64,000 bases of DNA from Muribaculaceae bacterium (GTDB taxonomy: Bacteria > Bacteroidota > Bacteroidia > Bacteroidales > Muribaculaceae). The DNA lies in the NCBI GenBank assembly GCA_023662835.1, contig JAMPII010000001.1, positions 92,118-156,117 on the forward strand, in the 5' to 3' direction. Under the pieces are notes generated by a model that saw only the letters and a program-made list of their open reading frames with translations, made no database searches and was not told the DNA's origin. Both the position numbers and the translations under genes were made by a program. Positions within the stretch are counted from its first letter, which is position 1, and each line of letters begins with the position of its first letter. Positions 54,974-63,796 of the stretch are shown piece after piece.

Positions 54974-56413
54974 TTATTGAGGATGAGAGATGATGTCGGT
55001 GTTGATAGGCTCCATGTTCAGTTCGCGGGCTACTTCAAACATATATTGTAAAGCGCTTTCGCGGTCGTTGGGAATTATTCCGTCGAGTATGGCATTTTTG
55101 ATGCGTTCTTTCAATATGCCTACTTCGCGGCAGGGTGTAAGATTGAATATGTACATGATATCCTCGCCGCTTACGGGAGGCTGGAAGCAACGTATGCGGT
55201 CTCTTTCTTCAAGCTCGGCCATTTTCGTGCGAACCAGTTCGAAGTTTGCCAAATGACGGCGCACTTTTTCTTGATTGCGCGATGTAATGTCGGCGCGGCA
55301 GAGTATCATCAGATCCTCTATGTCGTTGCCGGCATCGAAAAGCAGACGGCGCACGGCCGAGTCGGTCACTTCTTCTTCTACTAGAGCAATAGGACGCATA
55401 TGAAGCTCGACGAGTTTCTGTACATACTTCATTTTTTCGTTCAGAGGAAGACGGAGCGAGCGGAACAGCCGAGGCACCATTTTTGCTCCGATGAAGTTGT
55501 GGTTGTGGAATGTCCAGCCTAGTCGCGGATCGTAGCGCTTGGTAATGGGTTTGGCTATGTCGTGGAGAAGTGCGGCCCAACGCAGCCATATGTTATTGCT
55601 CTGGTGTGCGACGTTGTCAAGAACTTGTAGCGTATGAAGAAAATTATCCTTGTGTGCGCGGCCTCCTACGGTTTCTACTCCCTGCATTGCTTCCAACTCG
55701 GGCAGGATATAGCTTAATAGCCCACAGTTATGAAGCAGAGTCCAGCCGATCGAAGGCACGGACGAAGCCATTATTTTGTTTAGCTCGTCGGCAATACGTT
55801 CGCGCGATATTATCTCAATGCGGGCGGCATTACGTTTGATTGCTTCGAATGTTTCGTCGTAGATTGTGAAGCCAAGCTGAGTGGCAAACCGTATGGCGCG
55901 CATCATCCGCAGCGGATCGTCGCTGAATGTGATGTCCGCATCAAGCGGCGTGCGAATAATTTGTCGGTCAATGTCGTCCAATCCGTTGAAAGGATCCACC
56001 AGTTGGCCGAAATTGTTGGAGTTGACGCATATTGCCATGGCGTTGATTGTGAAGTCGCGTCGTGACAGGTCGTCGTCGAGAGAACCGTTTTCTACAATCG
56101 GTTTTCGAGAGTCGTGGCTATATGACTCGCGACGTGCTCCGACAAACTCCAGTTCTATGTCGCGCGTTTTCACTTGAGCCGTACCGAAATTGCGGAAAAC
56201 GGACAACCGGGCTTTTTTCCCGATGGAAGCTGCGACCGCAGTTGCCAGATCGATGCCGCTCCCTACGGTGACGAAATCGACATCCTTTGAATGGCGGTTT
56301 AAAAAAATGTCACGTACGTATCCTCCAACCACGTAGCATGGCTGGTTCATCTTGTCGGCTGTTTCACCGATTGTTCGGAACACCGGCTGAGCGATATGTT
56401 GTGATAAGTTCAT
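54974..56413 (-). CDS. cca: CCA-adding tRNA nucleotidyltransferase with HD domain
   Basis: Adds or repairs the 3' CCA of tRNAs, or acts as a poly(A)-polymerase-type enzyme. 479 residues. The catalytic head is VVGGYVRDIF (about 28-37) with DVDFV (acidic pair near 44-46), RRDFTINAMA (about 123-132) and RMMRAIRFATQLGF; the HD domain has ALLHDIAKPITKRY near 275. The HD domain is common in Bacteroidetes and may have phosphatase activity. The next gene on the same strand starts 9 bp later. Confidence 0.93.
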   Translation of the reverse strand: MNLSQHIAQPVFRTIGETADKMNQPCYVVGGYVRDIFLNRHSKDVDFVTVGSGIDLATAVAASIGKKARLSVFRNFGTAQVKTRDIELEFVGARRESYSHDSRKPIVENGSLDDDLSRRDFTINAMAICVNSNNFGQLVDPFNGLDDIDRQIIRTPLDADITFSDDPLRMMRAIRFATQLGFTIYDETFEAIKRNAARIEIISRERIADELNKIMASSVPSIGWTLLHNCGLLSYILPELEAMQGVETVGGRAHKDNFLHTLQVLDNVAHQSNNIWLRWAALLHDIAKPITKRYDPRLGWTFHNHNFIGAKMVPRLFRSLRLPLNEKMKYVQKLVELHMRPIALVEEEVTDSAVRRLLFDAGNDIEDLMILCRADITSRNQEKVRRHLANFELVRTKMAELEERDRIRCFQPPVSGEDIMYIFNLTPCREVGILKERIKNAILDGIIPNDRESALQYMFEVARELNMEPINTDIISHPQ

Positions 56414-56429
56414 ACTTACCTCTGGCGAT

Positions 56430-56906
56430 TTACTCAGGATTGAATGTAAGACCTATAAGTTCTAGATTTTTAAGAGTGTCGATTCTCATTATGTGTCGCA
56501 CGCGAAACGCTCGGCTCAGGTCGAGGCTGAGGCCGTTGCCAATAGTATCGCTTAGCTGAAACGACGAACCGAAACCGCCGCCATACCAGCGTCCGTAACT
56601 ATCGGCCATTGGAATGTTTACGGTGTCGATAAGTTCCGATCCGTCGGCCATAGGTATGACAAGTTCGAGCCACAGATTTGCGAAGCTATAATCGTTGTTG
56701 TGCTTGAGAGCTACGCAAAGGGTGCCGTGCTGGATGGAGTCGATGGCATCGAACGTCATGGCAAAGGTGTCGCCATAGGCCCAACCCTCTTCGCTGATAC
56801 GGCTGAATTCGCTATATTTCGGGTTGCCTGTGCAGGCACTAAGCATAACGGCTATAACACTTGCAACCGACCAATATAGAAGTCCAATTCTATCCAACGT
56901 TGTCAT
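56430..56906 (-). CDS. gldH: GldH-like gliding motility/type IX lipoprotein
   Basis: 158-residue lipoprotein: the signal peptide ends in a lipobox (MLSAC, about Cys25) and the mature part has the GldH pattern (PKYSEFSRISEEGWAYGDTFAMTF, CVALKHNNDYSFANLWLEL, YGRWYGGGFGSSFQL). GldH was defined in Flavobacterium as needed for gliding, and homologues without gliding exist in Bacteroidales. It sits 8 bp after ricT, a common gene order in Bacteroidetes. It supports a type IX or gliding-related setting along with the porX- and porW-like genes. Confidence 0.88.
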   Translation of the reverse strand: MTTLDRIGLLYWSVASVIAVMLSACTGNPKYSEFSRISEEGWAYGDTFAMTFDAIDSIQHGTLCVALKHNNDYSFANLWLELVIPMADGSELIDTVNIPMADSYGRWYGGGFGSSFQLSDTIGNGLSLDLSRAFRVRHIMRIDTLKNLELIGLTFNPE

Positions 56907-56914
56907 TTCTCGTT

Positions 56915-58261
56915 TTACTCTTGTTGGCGTGGCGGGCGTGGCCGCTGGCGGTTGCGTTGTTGCTGACGTTGATTGCGGTTGCCGTTGTTCCCATTGTTAT
57001 TATTCCCGTTGTTATAGCCTCGGTTGTTATTGTTATTTTGTTGTTTCTGTGGTGGAATGGGCTTTTCGGCGGTGCCATTTTCATTCACATGGCCTTGATT
57101 GTCCTGTGGCTGTTTGGAACCGCCTTTGCCCGATTTTTTCTTTTTCTTCTTCGCTTTGTCGAAGCGTGTCACTGAGTCTTGACCAACCAAGTCGACAAAG
57201 TCCTTTTTGGGCTTTTGAGCCGATTCGTTTTCAGACACGAGCGACAACGGTTTCTCTCCTGCTTTATTCATTGCCTGCACTTCAAACACACGGTCGGCAC
57301 TGATCGTAACCAGATTGGACGGCATATGCTTGTCGGTGCTATAGGTCAGTTCGCGTTTGAAAATATCGGTTTTGAAATGGTAGAAAGTGCCGTCGGCAGT
57401 TTCCAGAGGGATGTCGCGCGGTGGTAAGCGTTTAACACTTTCTACGTAAGCGTCGACCTCAAAATTCAAGCAGCATTTCAGCTTAGCGCATTGGCCGGCT
57501 AACTTTTGAGGGTTGAGCGATAAATCCTGATGGCGCGCGGCCGAGGTGGCAACGGTTACGAAATTTGTCATCCACGACGAGCAACACAACGGACGTCCGC
57601 AAGGCCCGATACCGCCTATGCGGCCTGCTTCTTGCCTGGCTCCTATCTGTTTCATCTCGATGCGAACCTTGAATGTTTCGGCCAGAATTTTGATTAGTTT
57701 GCGGAAATCGACGCGCTCGTCGGATATGTAGTAGAAGATAGCTTTGTTACCGTCGCCTTGATACTCTACGTCGCCGATTTTCATGTTTAGTCCGAGCGAT
57801 TCGGCAATCTTGCGCGACTGTATCATCGTGTCGGTTTCGCGTGCGCGCGCACGTTCGAATTTCTCAAGGTCGGCGGGCTTTGCTTTGCGGAACACTCGTT
57901 TTATCTCTACGTCGGGGCGCAGGTTGGCTTTCTTCATCTGCAACTCAACGAGTTGTCCGGTCATTGTTACCTGTCCGATGTCGTGGCCGGGCTGTGCTTC
58001 TACGGCTACAATGTCGCCGATAGCAAGTTCGAGGTTCGTTGAGTTTCGGTAGTAGCCTTTACGGGTGTTTTTGAACTGTACTTCTACCAAGTCGGAACTT
58101 GCAAACTCTCCGGGAATGTCGCTCAGCCAGTTATAGCAGTGAAGCTTGCCGCGGGGTTCACGGTTTTGTCCGGTATATAACTGTATGCCTTCCCATTGTT
58201 TGCCTGTCAATGAGTCGATATCGTCGGTTTCTTCCGGATTTTTATTCTGTTCTGTGTCCAT
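56915..58261 (-). CDS. ricT: RicT/PSP1-domain protein
   Basis: 448 residues. The PSP1 domain carries the conserved cysteine segment GGIGPCGRPLCCSSWM...QCAKLKCCLNFE (about 225-275), the iron-sulfur ligand region of the Ric complex partner RicT in firmicutes. The Bacillus complex with YlbF and YmcA guides RNase Y; here the gene lies just downstream of rny, which fits. The C-terminal 80 residues are a low-complexity Asn/Gly/Arg tail with KK-rich and NNN/GNNG runs (about 385-448) that may bind RNA. No YlbF or YmcA homologue is seen. Confidence 0.9.
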   Translation of the reverse strand: MDTEQNKNPEETDDIDSLTGKQWEGIQLYTGQNREPRGKLHCYNWLSDIPGEFASSDLVEVQFKNTRKGYYRNSTNLELAIGDIVAVEAQPGHDIGQVTMTGQLVELQMKKANLRPDVEIKRVFRKAKPADLEKFERARARETDTMIQSRKIAESLGLNMKIGDVEYQGDGNKAIFYYISDERVDFRKLIKILAETFKVRIEMKQIGARQEAGRIGGIGPCGRPLCCSSWMTNFVTVATSAARHQDLSLNPQKLAGQCAKLKCCLNFEVDAYVESVKRLPPRDIPLETADGTFYHFKTDIFKRELTYSTDKHMPSNLVTISADRVFEVQAMNKAGEKPLSLVSENESAQKPKKDFVDLVGQDSVTRFDKAKKKKKKSGKGGSKQPQDNQGHVNENGTAEKPIPPQKQQNNNNNRGYNNGNNNNGNNGNRNQRQQQRNRQRPRPPRQQE

Positions 58262-58270
58262 ACGTCCGCA

Positions 58271-59806
58271 TTATTTTGCGAAACTAACCGAGCGTGTCTC
58301 GCGGATAACTGTAATCTTCACTTGTCCGGGGTAGGTCATTTCGTCTTGGATGCGTTTCGCTATTTCGGTTGACAGTTTTTCTGTTTCTGCGTCGTCGATT
58401 TTGTCGGCACCCACGATTACGCGAAGCTCGCGACCGGCCTGAATTGCATATGTTTTTATTACGCCCGGATAGGACATTGCCAACTGCTCCAGGTCGTTGA
58501 GGCGTTTAATGTATGCTTCAACTATTTCGCGGCGTGCGCCCGGACGAGCTCCGGATATTGCGTCGCAAACCTGAACAATCGGTGCCAAAAGTGTTGTCTG
58601 TTCAATTTCGTCGTGATGGGCGCCGATGGCGTTGCATATTTCAGGTTTCTCTTTATATTTTTCGGCCAATTTCATTCCGAGCAGAGCGTGGGGCAGTTCT
58701 GGTTCTTCGTCGGGCACTTTGCCTATGTCGTGCAATAAGCCGGCACGACGTGCTTTTTTGGGGTTGAGTCCGAGTTCCGAGGCCATGATTGCGCAGAGGT
58801 TGGCTGTTTCGCGTGAGTGTTGCAGCAGGTTCTGGCCGTAGCTTGAACGATACTTCATTTTGCCTACCATTCTGATCAGGTCGGGGTGTAGACCATGAAT
58901 ACCAAGGTCGATGGTGGTTCGTTTGCCGGTTTCGATTATTTCTTCTTCAATTTGTTTGCGCACTTTGGCTACCACCTCTTCAATTCGGGCGGGATGGATT
59001 CGGCCGTCTGCAACCAGCTGGTGCAGAGCAAGGCGGGCTATCTCGCGACGAACCGGGTCGAAGCCCGACAGCACGATTGCTTCGGGCGTGTCATCAACGA
59101 TAATTTCAATTCCGGTTGCTGCTTCGAGGGCGCGGATGTTACGGCCTTCGCGGCCAATGATACGGCCTTTTATTTCGTCGGAGTCGATGTGGAAAACGGT
59201 TACCGAATTTTCGATAGCCGTTTCGGTTGCCACGCGTTGAATCGACTGTACAACAATGCGTTTAGCCTCTTTGTTTGCAGTCAGCTTTGCTTCGTCCATT
59301 ATGTCGTTGATGTAGCTCGCAGCTGCGGTTTTGGCCTCGTCGCGAAGCGAATCGATGAGCTTTTCTTTTGCTTCCTCAGCCGACAGGCCGGATATGTGCT
59401 CCAGAGTGTCCTGGGCGGTCCGTGTCAATTTGTCGAGTTCTGCTTTCTGATTTTCGAGCACTGCAGCCTGAGCTTCTAAGTTTGCCTTCATGTTGTCGTT
59501 TTCTGAACGGCGGCGCTGTATATCGCCCTGCATCTGATTGAGCTGCAGCTCGCGTTGTTTCAGCTTTGCTTCCGATTGCTGTATCTTCGACATACGCTGA
59601 TTGGCGGCTTTTTCGGCTTCAGCTTTAATTTGTAGTTCCTCTTCGCGGGCCTGAAGCAGTTTCTCCTGTTTCATGATTTCAGCTTCGTTGCGAGCTTTAT
59701 CGAGAATTGCGTTGGCTTTGCTTCTGGCCGACATACGTTGGTAATATATGGTGATAATCGCTGTTATCGTGCAAGCTATCACACAGAATGTTATTAATGT
59801 TACCAT
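58271..59806 (-). CDS. rny: Ribonuclease Y
   Basis: Membrane-anchored endoribonuclease that starts mRNA decay. 511 residues in the family order: N-terminal membrane helix (about 1-20), a long coiled coil (about 30-170; [23 protein letters not shown]), KH domain (about 200-260; [28 protein letters not shown]) and HD domain ([32 protein letters not shown], near 350). Both KH and HD motifs are intact. It lies before ricT and behind the zapA/6S-like intergenic region. Confidence 0.96.
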   Translation of the reverse strand: MVTLITFCVIACTITAIITIYYQRMSARSKANAILDKARNEAEIMKQEKLLQAREEELQIKAEAEKAANQRMSKIQQSEAKLKQRELQLNQMQGDIQRRRSENDNMKANLEAQAAVLENQKAELDKLTRTAQDTLEHISGLSAEEAKEKLIDSLRDEAKTAAASYINDIMDEAKLTANKEAKRIVVQSIQRVATETAIENSVTVFHIDSDEIKGRIIGREGRNIRALEAATGIEIIVDDTPEAIVLSGFDPVRREIARLALHQLVADGRIHPARIEEVVAKVRKQIEEEIIETGKRTTIDLGIHGLHPDLIRMVGKMKYRSSYGQNLLQHSRETANLCAIMASELGLNPKKARRAGLLHDIGKVPDEEPELPHALLGMKLAEKYKEKPEICNAIGAHHDEIEQTTLLAPIVQVCDAISGARPGARREIVEAYIKRLNDLEQLAMSYPGVIKTYAIQAGRELRVIVGADKIDDAETEKLSTEIAKRIQDEMTYPGQVKITVIRETRSVSFAK

Positions 59807-59849
59807 TACAGTTATAGTTATTATATATTGGTTTAATATGTTGGTTGTT

Positions 59850-59985
59850 AATAAATAAAAAGCACCAACGGCATCTCTTACTGAAGGATGCTGTTAGTGC
59901 GGTGGTTTGTTTCTGCTGGCATCGGGCGTGAGCCTTGCTTTGCCGTTTGAAATTATTTCGTTGTTTGAACCCGTTGGCGCCGGCC
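59850..59985 (-). ncRNA. ssrS: 6S-like RNA or attenuator between zapA and rny
   Basis: About 135 bases on the minus strand that can close on themselves: GCGCCAACGG (59971-59980) pairs with CCGTTGGTGC (59862-59871; one G-U), with a bubble and an inner hairpin GGCA...TGCC in between and a small GCATC/GATGC hairpin near the 3' side. This is the architecture of 6S RNA, and the zapA-adjacent position is the classic 6S location in other bacteria. An alternative fold pairs GCACTAACAGCATC with GATGCCGTTGGTGC (one mismatch) and is followed by TTTTTATTT, a terminator. The two folds share the 3' arm, so a switch controlling rny is also possible. No coding frame is visible here. Confidence 0.55.
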
Positions 59986-60020
59986 AATGGGCGGGGTAGA
60001 AAAGCGAACCTCTGTTCCGT

Positions 60021-60323
60021 CTATTCTATGTTGAGCAACAACTTGTCGAGATGTCGCTCCAGTTCTTGAAGTCTGGTTGTTGTCAGCTCGTTCTTTTTCA
60101 CTTCCTGAATATACAGTTTTGTGAAATGAATGGCCACCATACCGAGAATATCTTTCGATTCCTTGTCGCGGGGCTTGGATTGCATCCATTTGTCCCACGC
60201 CCGGTTCACGTAGTATTCGGCCAGACGTATGTCCTCTTCTCCTTCTAAAGGAACCGACATGCCAAGGGGCGCGAGGTCGGCTACTTTTATGGTTATATTC
60301 AGTTTATCTTTCATTTGCATCAT
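60021..60323 (-). CDS. zapA: Cell division protein ZapA
   Basis: FtsZ-ring stabiliser. 100 residues; LNITIKVADLAPLGMSVPLEGEEDIRLAEYYVNRAWDKW matches the ZapA N-terminal domain (with the conserved RxAE-type helix), and a C-terminal coiled coil follows (KNELTTTRLQELERHLDKLLLNIE). The first ATG at 60323 overlaps the preceding gene's stop (ATGA), so translation may be coupled; an alternative start at 60314 would give MKDKLN. It lies downstream of a coiled-coil gene and upstream of a 6S-like element. Confidence 0.9.
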   Translation of the reverse strand: MMQMKDKLNITIKVADLAPLGMSVPLEGEEDIRLAEYYVNRAWDKWMQSKPRDKESKDILGMVAIHFTKLYIQEVKKNELTTTRLQELERHLDKLLLNIE

Positions 60324-60613
60324 TCGTTAAGTTCGTTGATGCACTTGTCGATTTGCCGCACTAACTTGGAAATTACGGCTCGGCTGCGCTCCACATCGGC
60401 TCGCGACGGATGGGCTATTGTAACCACTTTCAGATACTCGTTCTCAATGTTGAGCTCGTCAACTTTTTGCCGCAATTCGGCAATTGTTTTGTCGCGTTCA
60501 TTGAGCTCTGACTGCACTTCGACAAGTTTCTGTCTGATAGCTTCGTAGCGTTCTGTCAAATGCAGAGTTTTACGGCTTATCTGTTCGAGTGTTTGTTGCA
60601 GGTCGCCCGCCAT
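60320..60613 (-). CDS. Small coiled-coil protein upstream of zapA
   Basis: 97 residues, almost wholly helical coiled coil with heptads (QTLEQISRKTLHLTERYEAIRQKLVEVQSELNERDKTIAELRQKVDELNIENEYL), and a short C-terminal helix. The adjacency and coupling to zapA suggest a division-related partner, similar in role to ZapB, but there is no recognisable ZapB sequence. A possible -7 box TAAATTTG (60629-60636) lies 16 bp before its start. Confidence 0.8.
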   Translation of the reverse strand: MAGDLQQTLEQISRKTLHLTERYEAIRQKLVEVQSELNERDKTIAELRQKVDELNIENEYLKVVTIAHPSRADVERSRAVISKLVRQIDKCINELNE

Positions 60614-60715
60614 TTTTCCAAATTTTCACAAATTTACGACAATTCTGTGAATTATCATATTCCCGTTTAGTTTTTTTTGAGCTAAAATTTACGCCAGAGG
60701 TAGTTTAGAACCAGC

Positions 60716-62119
60716 TTATAGTATCGGGCTGAGCAAGCGGGTGAGCGACTCTTGCATTTTGTGGCTGGTCGGACGTCGTTTCCATTCGCCTGGGTTCACT
60801 CTGCGGCATTGTTCTATGTCGGCCAAAAATATGTTGGCCATTTTGCTGTTAACATCTGTTGAGTAGATGAATGCATTGCTCTCAAAGTTGTGCTCGAAAC
60901 TGCGGAAATCGAAATTAGTCGAGCCTACCGACACAATTTCGTTGTCGATTACAATAGTTTTTGCATGGAGCATTCCGGGTTTGTACAGGTAGATCTTTAT
61001 GCCGGCGCGAAGACACTCTTCGATGTATGATGCCGATGCTAAAGTGAGAATGCGCGAGTCGGATTTCTCCGGCATCATTATGCGAACGTCCACTTTCGAC
61101 AGTGCCGCCGCCTGAAGCACGCGCAACAGTGTGTCGGTTGGAAGGAAATAGGGCGTTTGTATGTATATGCGTTCTGTGGCTTTTCCGATGAGTTCGGTGT
61201 AGACCATGGCGATGTTGCTCCAATGACTCGTGGGACCGGAGGTTAGCAGTTGTATATAGTGGGCTCCGGCTAGATTGCACGATGGCATTTCCGGCGCATT
61301 TGAAATCAGCGGCTTGCCCATGAAGCTCCAGTCGACGGCGAAAGCATATTGTAAGCCTGTAACGGCCGGACCGACAATGCGCAGGTGAGTGTCGCGCCAT
61401 GTTTCGGAAATATAACGGTTGGCAACGTTCATGCCCCCGATATAGCCTGTATGGCCGTCGATGACAACAATTTTGCGGTGGTTGCGCCAATTTATTCTTG
61501 TCGCAAATCGGGGGAATGTTACCCGGAAAAATGGATATACCTCTATTCCGGCATCCGACATGCGCTTGAAATATGCTTTTTTTGTATTTATCGAGCCTAT
61601 ATGGTCGTAGATGATGCGCACTTTTACCCCGTTGTTGGCTCGGTCGATCAATATGTCGGCAAGGCGGTTGCCGGTGGCGTCATCGTCGATAATATAGTAC
61701 TGCAGAAGTATATATAGCCGAGCTTCAGCTAGATCGCGGAAAAGTGCGTTGAACTTATCTCGGCCGTTTGTTAACACTTCGACGGTGCTCCCCTCGTAGA
61801 TGGGCACGCCGGCCATCGACTGTATCATTTTAGCTGTTTGCCTACATTCCGGCGGCAGGTTCGTGCGGTTTATGTCAACATGACGTGTCGCCCCGCGACG
61901 CCGTAGTCGCCGGCGGTTGCGACGGGTGATCATCCTGGTGTTTTTTAGCGAACGGCCGAAGAAAATGTAAAGTATGAAGCCAACAACCGGCACTGTCAGC
62001 AGCACAGTGATCCATGCCAGCGACTTAACCGGATTACGGTTTTCCGACAGTATAACGGCTATAAGGCTGACGATAGTTCCGAAATAGGCAATCAAAAGCA
62101 GTATATAGTACCACGCCAT
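60716..62119 (-). CDS. cls: Cardiolipin synthase
   Basis: Inner-membrane phospholipase D-superfamily enzyme that condenses phosphatidylglycerol to cardiolipin. 467 residues with two N-terminal membrane helices (about 4-22 and 34-52) and two HKD catalytic motifs: HRKIVVIDGHTGYIGGMN near 220 and HAKTIVIDNEIVSVGSTNFD near 396. Also NIAMVYTELIGKATERIYIQTPYFLP is typical. It completes a set of phospholipid genes with psd and pssA in this window, though not clustered with them. A single gene. Confidence 0.95.
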   Translation of the reverse strand: MAWYYILLLIAYFGTIVSLIAVILSENRNPVKSLAWITVLLTVPVVGFILYIFFGRSLKNTRMITRRNRRRLRRRGATRHVDINRTNLPPECRQTAKMIQSMAGVPIYEGSTVEVLTNGRDKFNALFRDLAEARLYILLQYYIIDDDATGNRLADILIDRANNGVKVRIIYDHIGSINTKKAYFKRMSDAGIEVYPFFRVTFPRFATRINWRNHRKIVVIDGHTGYIGGMNVANRYISETWRDTHLRIVGPAVTGLQYAFAVDWSFMGKPLISNAPEMPSCNLAGAHYIQLLTSGPTSHWSNIAMVYTELIGKATERIYIQTPYFLPTDTLLRVLQAAALSKVDVRIMMPEKSDSRILTLASASYIEECLRAGIKIYLYKPGMLHAKTIVIDNEIVSVGSTNFDFRSFEHNFESNAFIYSTDVNSKMANIFLADIEQCRRVNPGEWKRRPTSHKMQESLTRLLSPIL

Positions 62120-62193
62120 AGGCTTGTCTGAATTTGAACAAGCAATTTAGATAAAAGAGTTGTAACAGTGTGTGTGAAGACTGTTAAAAAAGA

Positions 62194-62229
62194 TAAACCG
62201 GACCGATGCTTTGCGCACCGTCCGGTTTA
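62194..62229 (-). terminator. Terminator of the rpsF-rpsR-rplI operon
   Basis: TAAACCGGAC and GTCCGGTTTA pair perfectly (10 bp) around a 16-base loop. On the minus strand the hairpin is followed by CTTTTTTAAC, 29 bp past the rplI stop. Confidence 0.85.
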
Positions 62230-62257
62230 GTATTATTAAACAGTTATTGTTTTCGGA

Positions 62258-62749
62258 TTATTCAGCTGCGGGAGCTTCTTCTTTGGCTTCAGCTGCGGGA
62301 GCCTCTTCGCCTTCAGCAACTACAACCAAGGGGAGTTCAACAGCAACTTCTTTGTGGAAGCGAACTGTATAGGTGTATTTGCCGGTTTCTTTGATGTTGG
62401 CAACTGTGATGAGCTTGCGGTCGATTTCGTGGCCAAGCTTAGCGAGAGCTTCAGCGATTTGCTGAGCGCCAACTGAGCCGAAAATAGTGCCGTTGGCACT
62501 TGTTTTTGCTGCGATTGTGAGTTCTACGCCGTTGAGCGCAGCGGCAGCAACCTCAGCATCGGCCTTAGCCTTTGCAATCTTGTGGGCGCGCTGACGAAGA
62601 TTTTCAGCGAGAACCTTCAGAGCCGATTCGTTAGCAACCACAGCTTTGCGCTGGGGAATCAGGTAGTTGCGGCCATAGCCGTCCTTAACTTCCACAACAT
62701 CGTCCTTGTAGCCAAGGTTTGTTATGTCTTCTTTCAATATGATTTTCAT
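62258..62749 (-). CDS. rplI: 50S ribosomal protein L9
   Basis: Large-subunit protein spanning two lobes joined by a long helix. 163 residues. MKIILKEDITNLGYKDDVVEVKDGYGRNYLIPQRKAV is the diagnostic N-domain, and the C-domain ends with TYTVRFHKEVAVELPLVV. The alanine- and glutamate-rich tail (AEGEEAPAAEAKEEAPAAE) is an extra compared with most L9. It follows rpsR by 32 bp. Confidence 0.97.
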   Translation of the reverse strand: MKIILKEDITNLGYKDDVVEVKDGYGRNYLIPQRKAVVANESALKVLAENLRQRAHKIAKAKADAEVAAAALNGVELTIAAKTSANGTIFGSVGAQQIAEALAKLGHEIDRKLITVANIKETGKYTYTVRFHKEVAVELPLVVVAEGEEAPAAEAKEEAPAAE

Positions 62750-62781
62750 AACTTGTATTGTCAGCTTAAGTGTGGTTAAAA

Positions 62782-63051
62782 TTATTTCATCAAGTCGGTT
62801 ACGTAAGGAAGCAGAGCCAAATGACGCGCACGTTTAACGGCCTGAGCAACACGGCGCTGGAATTTGAGCGATGTTCCTGTAATACGACGGGGAAGAAGTT
62901 TGCCCTGTTCGTTAAGGAATTTCTTAAGGAATTCTGGATCCTTGTAGTCGATATACTTGATGCCACTTCTTTTGAAACGACAATATTTTTTCTTTTTTAC
63001 ATCAACCGACAGGGGGGTGAGGTAGCGGATTTCTGATTGTGCTGTAGCCAT
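62782..63051 (-). CDS. rpsR: 30S ribosomal protein S18
   Basis: 89 residues, binds S6 on the small subunit. [53 protein letters not shown] is characteristic. Only the S6-side cysteine (YCRF) is kept of the zinc-binding cysteines found in some S18 proteins. Located 3 bp after rpsF. Confidence 0.97.
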   Translation of the reverse strand: MATAQSEIRYLTPLSVDVKKKKYCRFKRSGIKYIDYKDPEFLKKFLNEQGKLLPRRITGTSLKFQRRVAQAVKRARHLALLPYVTDLMK

Positions 63052-63054
63052 AAT

Positions 63055-63426
63055 TTAGTCCTCCTTAGTTTGTTCTGCTTCGTTAGCTGTTTGTTTTGCG
63101 CCTTTGAGCGAGCGGCGTTTCACTGCATACTCGTGAGCATACTTGTCGAGACGGAATGTGAGGAAACGGATCACACGTTCGTCGCGACGGAACTGAGTCT
63201 CTAATTTTTTAACTACTGTGGGATCGGCGTCGAATTCAACAAGAGTGTAGAAGCCTGTTGACTTCTTCTGAATTGGGTAAGCAAGTTTGCGCAAGCCCCA
63301 AATCTCTTCGTTAACAATAGTTCCGTTGGCTTCTTTGATGATGCCTTCGAACTTTTCGACCGCTTCCTTCATCTGAGCGTCAGACAAAACGGGAGTTAAA
63401 ATGAAAACGGTTTCGTAATGGTTCAT
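63055..63426 (-). CDS. rpsF: 30S ribosomal protein S6
   Basis: 123 residues, partner of S18. [28 protein letters not shown] and [24 protein letters not shown] are classical S6 segments, and the [16 protein letters not shown] strand follows. The acidic tail ([12 protein letters not shown]) lies beyond the core domain. First gene of the rpsF-rpsR-rplI operon, with its own promoter. Confidence 0.97.
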   Translation of the reverse strand: MNHYETVFILTPVLSDAQMKEAVEKFEGIIKEANGTIVNEEIWGLRKLAYPIQKKSTGFYTLVEFDADPTVVKKLETQFRRDERVIRFLTFRLDKYAHEYAVKRRSLKGAKQTANEAEQTKED

Positions 63427-63473
63427 TGTTGCTTTTAATTAAATAATTTTGATTTGTTTTGTTAAAGCGACCG

Positions 63474-63504
63474 CAAAGATATACATTTCCAATCACATAT
63501 GCAA
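63474..63504 (-). promoter_or_regulatory. Promoter of the rpsF operon
   Basis: Minus strand GTTG (ending 63502), 20-bp spacer, TATCTTTG (63474-63481), about 48 bp before the rpsF start. No structured S6/S18 leader is obvious between them. Confidence 0.7.
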
Positions 63505-63684
63505 CAGCTTCTCTTTTCTTTTTTTATGAAATTTGTTTATTCTGTGTTATTCTGTATGTCGTACAGCTTATATAATTCCAAGTGGACAGAGTCTAGAAGC
63601 CGACCATCGAAGAAAAACGAAAAATTTCATAAGAATCTCGATGATTTGCAAGACCAGTTTGACGATTTGAAAGGGGCATTGTGA
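63499..63684 (+). CDS. Doubtful small ORF with one membrane helix
   Basis: A 61-codon plus-strand frame: hydrophobic N-terminus (about 1-24), then a basic and acidic tail (KNEKFHKNLDDLQDQFDDLKGAL). Its first ATG overlaps the -33 side of the divergent rpsF promoter, and no promoter of its own is seen. AT-rich context. It may be a small membrane protein or chance. The 63427-63796 gap otherwise contains only promoters. Confidence 0.2.
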   Translation: MQQLLFSFFMKFVYSVLFCMSYSLYNSKWTESRSRPSKKNEKFHKNLDDLQDQFDDLKGAL

Positions 63685-63742
63685 TTTTATTACCGACGGT
63701 GTTTCAACGTAGTACATTGAAATACCGATTGTTTTTTTTTGT

Positions 63743-63750
63743 ACCTTTGC
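63743..63750 (+). promoter_or_regulatory. -7 box of the RhuM-family gene
   Basis: TACCTTTG, 47 bp before the ATG at 63797. A -33 TTG occurs at 63717-63719, but the spacing of 23 bp is long. Confidence 0.55.
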
Positions 63751-63796
63751 AATCTAAATCGCCTCTAAAGGGATAATAACGAAAGTGGCACTCTTA

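Noticed and set aside
58895-59479. Plus-strand frame of 194 codons opposite rny
   Set aside because: Shadow of the RNase Y gene, Phe/Gly/Cys-rich with no pattern.
63499-63684. Small plus-strand ORF as a confident gene
   Set aside because: It starts inside the divergent rpsF promoter and has no promoter or family of its own; it is kept only as a low-confidence feature.
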